The notes under the pieces were generated by a model. That model was not told where the DNA came from. It saw nothing but the letters and a program-made list of their open reading frames with translations, and made no database searches. Below are positions 34,637 to 39,234 of a stretch of 39,234 nucleotides of DNA, piece by piece. A program made the position numbers and the translations under genes. This stretch comes from Waddlia chondrophila WSU 86-1044. Lineage in GTDB: Bacteria > Chlamydiota > Chlamydiia > Chlamydiales > CAMCWV01. Location of the stretch: positions 1 through 39,234 of the forward strand of contig CAMCWV010000018.1 of the NCBI GenBank assembly GCA_945882915.1, read 5' to 3'. Position 1 is the stretch's first letter. Every line of letters starts with the position of its first letter.

Positions 34637-35994
34637 AAACCCCTAAATGGATGATCCCTTGCATCATAAGTGGTTTAAGCAGTCTTATAAGCCTGTCTAC
34701 GGTTAGTGCCAACCAAATAGCGGGTCAAAAGCTTATCATCGAAAGCGTTGAGAGAATCACCAAGCAACAAGCAGCGCTTGCCGAAGAAATTGAAAAGCTC
34801 TCAAAACTTCTTGGCCTCCGTCCAGATGTGCGTCTAGACGTAAAAAATCTGGAGCTGCTTGCGCCGCTCCCTGAAATGACAGATCCTGCTAAAATAGCCC
34901 GAGAAGTGGGGATCAAAGCTTTTAAAGAGCTTCGGTACGACGAGTCAAAAGAGCTATTCCAAAAAGCCTGGGAAATTGACTCCGCAAGCTACGTCACAAA
35001 TTTCGATCTTGCCATGGCCTACCAGGCTTTAGGCAATACGGCGCTTGCAAGGAAGATGTTTAAGGCAGCTTTAGATGCCAAGCCCGATTTTGTTGGAGCC
35101 GACAAAGTCAAAGCCTTCATTGAAAAAGAGGCTCCTACAGCTACAACAACCTCTCCGGCAGGAGCGCCTACAGCAGCTGCTGCGGCGCCAAAGCTAGAGC
35201 TTTCTGCAGAAGATGCTAAACTACGTACAGAGATCGTTAACCTTAAAAAAGAGGCTGACAGTTACTTAAAATCGAACTCTCTCTCACTACCCAAAAAGCT
35301 AACTTCTGTAACAGCGACACTTAATACTATTATTGACAAAGCAAGTGGCAAGCCCCCTCTTGAGCAAGAGTTCTTCTTGTCCGCTGCCGAAACCTACGCA
35401 TCTTTTGAGATGTACGCTAAAGCAGTTGACGTTCTAAAGACGTACGAGAAAAGCATGAGCGGCAAAGAGATGCCTGAGGGGTATTACACGCAGCTTCTGG
35501 CAGCTGAAGCGCGGCTAAAAGAGCAAAATACAGCGCTTGAGCAGTATCAGGGCGCTACGATACCACCAGAGATCGAAAGACAAACAAAACGGAATATGGA
35601 AGAGCTTGCGATCTTCGCAAGTCAGATGGATGAGTTTGTCAAGACAACGAGCGGTGACGATCCAGACTTTTCTAAGCTCTGCCAAAGGCTTGGGGAATTT
35701 AAGTGGGGAAACCGCCCCAATCGCCATGTAATTGTTGTAAATTACTACCGAGACCTGCTTTACAGCTCTTTGCCTGGAACGCTTCCTATTGATCGGTATC
35801 AAGATGCCAGGGGGAAAAAGTTCTTGAAGGAGATCACACAGCTCGCGCCTAAAATGCGCCTCAAAGAGGTTAACTACGCGCCTATTGACATCACAATTAA
35901 TAGTAGGATCGTTCCCTACATCATCCTCTACACCTACATCCCCAAGCACAAGGCGTTCATCATCATCCGCCTCCCCCGCGAAGACCTCAGCTAG
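34633..35994 (+). CDS. Secreted TPR-like protein, coupled to the flagellin-like gene
   Basis: The 453-residue protein begins with a signal peptide (MKTPKWMIPCIISGLSSLIS, ending near STVSA). A coiled-coil stretch follows (ERITKQQAALAEEIEKLSKLL). Two or more TPR-like repeats lie at about residues 90-175 (AFKELRYDESKELFQKAWEI, FDLAMAYQALGNTALARKMF). There is an Ala/Thr/Pro-rich linker (about 175-195), then a second helical region with TPR-like pairs (AAETYASFEMYAKAVDVLKT) and a mixed C-terminal domain after residue 350 with TINSRIVPYIILYTY. It starts within the last codons of the flagellin-like gene (4-nt overlap, ATGA), so the two are translated together and probably act together. I do not know the family; an envelope scaffold or secretion accessory is a guess. 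Confidence 0.75.
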   Translation: MKTPKWMIPCIISGLSSLISLSTVSANQIAGQKLIIESVERITKQQAALAEEIEKLSKLLGLRPDVRLDVKNLELLAPLPEMTDPAKIAREVGIKAFKELRYDESKELFQKAWEIDSASYVTNFDLAMAYQALGNTALARKMFKAALDAKPDFVGADKVKAFIEKEAPTATTTSPAGAPTAAAAAPKLELSAEDAKLRTEIVNLKKEADSYLKSNSLSLPKKLTSVTATLNTIIDKASGKPPLEQEFFLSAAETYASFEMYAKAVDVLKTYEKSMSGKEMPEGYYTQLLAAEARLKEQNTALEQYQGATIPPEIERQTKRNMEELAIFASQMDEFVKTTSGDDPDFSKLCQRLGEFKWGNRPNRHVIVVNYYRDLLYSSLPGTLPIDRYQDARGKKFLKEITQLAPKMRLKEVNYAPIDITINSRIVPYIILYTYIPKHKAFIIIRLPREDLS

Positions 35995-36055
35995 AAGGCG
36001 CAGCTGAAATTTGGAGAATTGTCAGGCCCAAATGATTTCTCGACCCTTTAAACGT

Positions 36056-36118
36056 GCTGCTCCTGCGTTTTACATTGCGTGTCCCTCTGGGACACACAAT
36101 GTAAAATGCAGGAGCAGC
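36056..36118. terminator. 30-bp hairpin downstream of the TPR gene
   Basis: Arms 36056-36085 and 36089-36118 (GCTGCTCCTGCGTTTTAC and complement) pair over 30 nt with two mismatches and a 3-nt loop. A second hairpin with a UUCG loop (CCAGTACACC, 36131-36155) follows. They lie after the TPR gene stop at 35994. No T-run follows either stem, so they may be repeats that also act as transcript ends. The 375 bp from 35995 to 36369 hold these hairpins, a MITE copy and a terminator, with no gene seen. Confidence 0.5.
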
Positions 36119-36205
36119 GTATTCAAAGGTCCAGTACACCCTTCGGGTGTACTGGCGAATCAACAGCGTCTCTTCCAAATAAAAAACATTTATAATCGAC
36201 TATAA

Positions 36206-36277
36206 TACACTCCTCTTAGCTGAAAATGGGAACTTGGACGGCTCCAAAGCCCCGTTTTCAGCTAAGAGGAGTATATA
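36206..36277. repeat. MITE-like element, short form
   Basis: Arms 36206-36237 and 36244-36277 pair over about 32 nt with a few mismatches around a 6-nt loop. The right end reads GGAGTATATA. The left end is slightly diverged (TACACTCC). It lies between the convergent TPR gene (+) and chaperone gene (-), next to the chaperone terminator. Confidence 0.9.
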
Positions 36278-36285
36278 CACAAAGC

Positions 36286-36334
36286 AAAAAAGGCAGAATG
36301 CTCTGTGGGGTGTCCCACAGAGCATTCTGCCTTT
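36286..36334 (-). terminator. Rho-independent terminator of the chaperone gene
   Basis: Arms 36289-36309 and 36314-36334 pair perfectly over 21 bp (AGGCAGAATGCTCTGTGGG and complement) around a GTGT loop. On the minus strand the stem is followed by a run of T (complement of the A-run 36286-36291), which fits an intrinsic terminator for the gene ending at 36370. Confidence 0.85.
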
Positions 36335-36369
36335 CTGCTTACTTTCGTTTGCTTTAGACTTTGCTGGTC

Positions 36370-36873
36370 TTAAGCGCGCGATACCCCCACAGGCATCATT
36401 ACTTTGCTGACACTGTCAGCGCCTGGAAGTGTTGGAAGAGTATGCTGGCGACCTTCTTTAATATCTTCGCAAACTTTACGCCATTTTTCTACAGTTTCTA
36501 CGTAAAGAGGCGCAAAGGCTTTAAGAGCTCTTCCATCAGCATGCTCCATGTCGAGTGTGCAGTGCAGTAAGATGAGCTCTTCTTTAAGAGCAAGACCAAC
36601 GCCGCCGCCTGCCATCATTCCGCCGAGCATTGACCCTTCTAGGAGTGTCTCGAAAAGTTTTAACTTACGAGCAGGTGTTGTGGGTAGCCCATCCAAAAGA
36701 GGAGAGTACATGTAAAGACGATGGGAGTTAGGCTCGAAAGTTAGGTGCAGCGAAAATGCGTCGTCAATACCCAAAATACAAGTGTTGTTTTCGTCAAACG
36801 CCAAATCCTTCAATTTTAGCTCATCGCCAAATTCCTGGAGGTTGTGATTCGCATTCTTTCGTGATTGTGACAT
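36370..36873 (-). CDS. slc1: CesT-family type III secretion chaperone (CT043/Slc1-like)
   Basis: This protein resembles chlamydial CT043 (Slc1), a class I chaperone that binds early effectors such as Tarp and presents them to the type III secretion system. The 167 residues, acidic with alternating beta strands and helices, match the CesT fold: LGIDDAFSLHLTFEPNSHRLYMYSPLLDGLP, a long helix with LKLFETLLEGSMLGGMMAGG, and VGLALKEELILLHCTLDMEHADGRAL, then a C-terminal helix (FAPLYVETVEKWRKVCEDI). GGGAG precedes the ATG. The gene sits between ssb and glgX as in C. trachomatis, apart from two extra genes beside ssb. It has a promoter (36929-36957) and a terminator of its own. The gene name is by similarity and position. 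Confidence 0.88.
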   Translation of the reverse strand: MSQSRKNANHNLQEFGDELKLKDLAFDENNTCILGIDDAFSLHLTFEPNSHRLYMYSPLLDGLPTTPARKLKLFETLLEGSMLGGMMAGGGVGLALKEELILLHCTLDMEHADGRALKAFAPLYVETVEKWRKVCEDIKEGRQHTLPTLPGADSVSKVMMPVGVSRA

Positions 36874-36928
36874 AAAAAGTTCTCCCTGCCGTTGTAAGTA
36901 AAATATCTGTTAGTCGTTAAAATGATGT

Positions 36929-36957
36929 CTTATAGCGCACGTATTAATATTTAACAA
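36929..36957 (-). promoter_or_regulatory. Sigma-70/sigma-66-type promoter of the chaperone gene
   Basis: On the minus strand TTGTTA (36957-36952) and TATAAG (36934-36929) are 17 nt apart. Each is close to the consensus TTGACA and TATAAT. The predicted leader before the ATG at 36873 is about 50 nt. Confidence 0.65.
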
Positions 36958-37198
36958 GTTCGGAAAAAACCAAGCGCTAACCAAGCGCTAATCAGGCTCT
37001 GCCCTCTTCTCAAGTGATCTGGAGAGTGAATTGTAGAGATCTCTCACTCTTTCATCCACTTTATAAAGAAAAATTTATATTTTCAAGTTTATTAGTAGAT
37101 AACCTAGGTAACCAAGAGAAACAGGGGTGGTGTACAAAAATAGGGAGAGTCGTTAGGTTACCGGCAGGTAGCTACTTAAATGAGATAAAGATTCACAC
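36958..37198. other. Divergent intergenic region of chaperone gene and glgX
   Basis: Together with the chaperone promoter this AT-rich gap covers 325 bp. It holds an 11-bp direct repeat, ACCAAGCGCTA, twice in tandem (36969-36979 and 36980-36990), and several AT-rich stretches near 37060-37100 that could be promoter elements of glgX. I could not fix a promoter for glgX with confidence. No gene is visible. Confidence 0.5.
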
Positions 37199-39234
37199 AT
37201 GGCAAAGATTTCTAACACTCCAACATTTGTAACCAAACCTGGTTATCCAGAGCCCTACGGAACCTCTCTACGCGCAGGTGGTGTCAACTTCGTCCTCTTC
37301 ACAAAAAACGGAACAAGCGTGACCCTTTGCCTATGGGCCCCAGACAACTCCGATAAGCTTTTCGAAATCCCGCTAGATCCTAAGAAAAACAAAACCGGCA
37401 ACATCTGGCACATTCACGTAGAAGGAGTTGCAACAGGATGGCGCTACGGCTACCGGATCAATGGCCCCTACAATCCACAAACAGGAATGTTCTTTGATTC
37501 AACAGTGATCCTACTCGACCCCTACGCCAAAGCCATCGACAGCAGTCACGCGTGGGGAGAGCCCCATCTTCTGCAGGGAAAGAAAGACTCAACAGACACA
37601 ACCTACAGAGCCCGGGGCATCCTTCTTGCCCAAGGGGAAGAAAAAGGCGATACAACAAGAAAACACAGCTTTGACTGGCAAGAAACAGCGCGCCCTGAAA
37701 TCCGGATGGAAAACCTCGTCATCTACGAGATGCACGTCAGAGGACTCACAAAACACCCTTCCAGCAAAGTCACCCACCCAGGAACCTTCTTGGGGCTAAT
37801 CGAAAAGATCCCCTACTTAAAAGATTTGGGCGTTAATGCAATTGAGCTGCTGCCCGTACACGAATTTAATGAATGCGAATTTTTGCGCTGCCATCCGGTG
37901 ACAAAAAAAACGCTCTATAACTACTGGGGCTATTCGACAGTTAACTTCTTTGCTCCCATGAACCGCTACAGCACAGGCACTTCCCACACAAGCGCTATTG
38001 ATGAATTCAAGATAATGGTGCGCGAGCTTCATAAAGCAGGGATTGAAGTGATCCTTGATGTTGTTTTTAACCACACAGCTGAAGGAAACGAAAACGGCCC
38101 CTCACTTTCTTTCCGCGGCCTTGAGAACGTCGTTTATTATATGCTAGCTCCAGATGGGCAGTACCTCAACTTCTCTGGGTGTGGTAACACGTTAAACTGC
38201 AACCACCCCGTCGTTCGCATGCTCATCCTCAACTGCCTGCGCTACTGGGTGACAGAAATGCATGTCGACGGCTTCCGCTTCGACCTAGCCTCTATTCTTG
38301 GGCGAGCAACAGATGGCACTCCCCTCCCGACACCTCCACTCATCGAAATGATCACGTTGGATCCTCTCTTTGCAAACACAAAGCTGATTGCTGAGGCGTG
38401 GGATGCTGGTGGCCTCTATCAGGTAGGCTCCTTCCCCTCGTGGGGCATCTGGGCAGAGTGGAATGGCAAGTACCGCGACAACGTCAGAAGGTTCATTAAG
38501 GGAACGCCCGGCGAGGCCGGCCACTTCGCCACGCGCCTTTGCGGCTCAGAAGATCTTTATGGCAACAACAGAAGCCCCTGGCACAGCGTCAACTTCGTCA
38601 CCTGTCACGATGGATTCACCCTTGCAGATACTGTTGCCTACAACGAAAAGCACAATGAAAGTAATGGGGAAAACAACCAAGACGGCCTAAACCAAAACGA
38701 CACATGGAACTGCGGCGCCGAAGGGAAGACAAAAGACCCCAAGATCCTCGCGCTTCGTCAAAGACAGATGAGAAACTTCCATCTCGCCCTCATGGTCTCG
38801 CAAGGGATTCCGATGCTTCATATGGGAGACGAATACGCCCACACAAAATATGGGAACAACAACTCCTACTGCCATGACAGCGAGCTCAACTGGTTCTTGT
38901 GGGATCGTCTTGCCGATGCAGAAAAGGGGTTCTTCCGTTTTTATAAGCTCATGATCGCCTTCCGGATAAAGCACATCATACTTCGCAGATCAGAGTTCCT
39001 GCAAGATGCCGACATCTGTTGGCATGGGATACTTCCTGGGAAGCCTGACTGGAGTCAAGAGAGCAAGTTTGTTGCCTACACCCTCAAGGACCATGAAAGT
39101 GGGTACGACCTTTACATCGCCTTCAATGCTGACCACGAAGTTGCCGCCGTTTCGCTTCCAGAGCTAGCCAGCGGCCTTTGCTGGCACAGAATTGTCAACA
39201 CAGCACTTCTTGCACCAGAGGACATTGTCGAAGA
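37199..39234 (+). CDS. glgX: Glycogen debranching enzyme, isoamylase type (partial, runs off the right edge)
   Basis: GlgX hydrolyses alpha-1,6 branches left by glycogen phosphorylase. The frame opens at ATG 37199 and stays open to the last base, giving 678 residues so far. It has the N-terminal CBM48 domain (PEPYGTSLRAGGVNFVLF), then the GH13 barrel: EMHVRGLTKHPSS, DVVFNHTAEGNENG, the nucleophile Asp362 in VDGFRFDLASILGR, acid/base Glu399 in LIAEAWDAGGLYQVG and Asp471 in NFVTCHDGFTLADTV. The segment NESNGENNQDGLNQNDTWNCG is typical of isoamylases. The last residues are in the C-terminal beta domain, so only a short part should be missing. Its position beside the CT043-like gene agrees with CT042 (glgX). 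Confidence 0.96.
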   Translation, partial: MAKISNTPTFVTKPGYPEPYGTSLRAGGVNFVLFTKNGTSVTLCLWAPDNSDKLFEIPLDPKKNKTGNIWHIHVEGVATGWRYGYRINGPYNPQTGMFFDSTVILLDPYAKAIDSSHAWGEPHLLQGKKDSTDTTYRARGILLAQGEEKGDTTRKHSFDWQETARPEIRMENLVIYEMHVRGLTKHPSSKVTHPGTFLGLIEKIPYLKDLGVNAIELLPVHEFNECEFLRCHPVTKKTLYNYWGYSTVNFFAPMNRYSTGTSHTSAIDEFKIMVRELHKAGIEVILDVVFNHTAEGNENGPSLSFRGLENVVYYMLAPDGQYLNFSGCGNTLNCNHPVVRMLILNCLRYWVTEMHVDGFRFDLASILGRATDGTPLPTPPLIEMITLDPLFANTKLIAEAWDAGGLYQVGSFPSWGIWAEWNGKYRDNVRRFIKGTPGEAGHFATRLCGSEDLYGNNRSPWHSVNFVTCHDGFTLADTVAYNEKHNESNGENNQDGLNQNDTWNCGAEGKTKDPKILALRQRQMRNFHLALMVSQGIPMLHMGDEYAHTKYGNNNSYCHDSELNWFLWDRLADAEKGFFRFYKLMIAFRIKHIILRRSEFLQDADICWHGILPGKPDWSQESKFVAYTLKDHESGYDLYIAFNADHEVAAVSLPELASGLCWHRIVNTALLAPEDIVE

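Noticed and set aside
35987..36205. Two frames of 63-64 codons after the TPR gene, similar to each other
   Set aside because: Both come from the two arms of one hairpin (36056-36118), which makes them look alike.
37458..38974. Several antisense frames under glgX
   Set aside because: The plus strand codes for a complete GH13 domain with all catalytic residues; the antisense frames have no signals.

Overview
The window looks like chromosomal DNA of a member of the Chlamydiota outside the classical Chlamydiaceae (an environmental or amoeba-associated lineage). The main reason is gene order. Reading right to left, glgX, a CesT-type chaperone (CT043/Slc1-like), ssb, pepA, a HolA-like protein, an RsmI-like methylase, HemW, and sucA-sucB follow the order I recall from C. 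trachomatis CT042 to CT055. The xseA-xseB-dxs cluster also matches CT329-CT331. This taxonomic call rests on recalled gene order and protein features, not on a database search.

Layout. 1-549: repeats. 550-5104 (+): xseA, xseB, dxs, nadK. 5105-5949: a nested inverted-repeat block with no gene. 5950-9848 (-): sucA and sucB, E1 and E2 of 2-oxoglutarate dehydrogenase. 10240-15463 (+): a secreted protein, ResB and CcsA, a system II cytochrome c assembly operon. 15502-15960 (+): an acidic unknown protein. 16171-17319 (+): hemW. 17437-19041 (-): an ABC-F protein. 19220-20993 (-): RsmI-like methylase and HolA. 21120-22919 (-): typA. 23246-30592 (-): kdpA-kdpB-kdpC-kdpD. 30672-30812 (+): a 46-residue basic protein. 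30888-33146 (-): ssb and pepA. 33272-35994 (+): a flagellin-like protein coupled to a secreted TPR protein. 36370-36873 (-): the type III secretion chaperone. 37199 to the right edge (+): glgX, incomplete.

Functionally the window mixes housekeeping genes (DNA repair and replication, isoprenoid precursors, NADP, TCA cycle, heme handling, translation, peptide turnover, glycogen) with accessory modules: cytochrome c maturation, high-affinity K+ uptake, and the flagellin-like/TPR pair placed between ssb and the chaperone gene.

The most unusual aspect is how palindromic repeats have been built into gene ends. A MITE-like family with about 33-bp terminal inverted repeats occurs at least six times. 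One full copy fills the entire kdpC-kdpD gap, encloses the kdpC stop codon and supplies the kdpD ribosome binding site. A different repeat family encodes the N-terminus of CcsA. KdpD also lacks the histidine that is normally phosphorylated, and no kdpE is present. No tRNA, rRNA, CRISPR array or transposase gene was seen.
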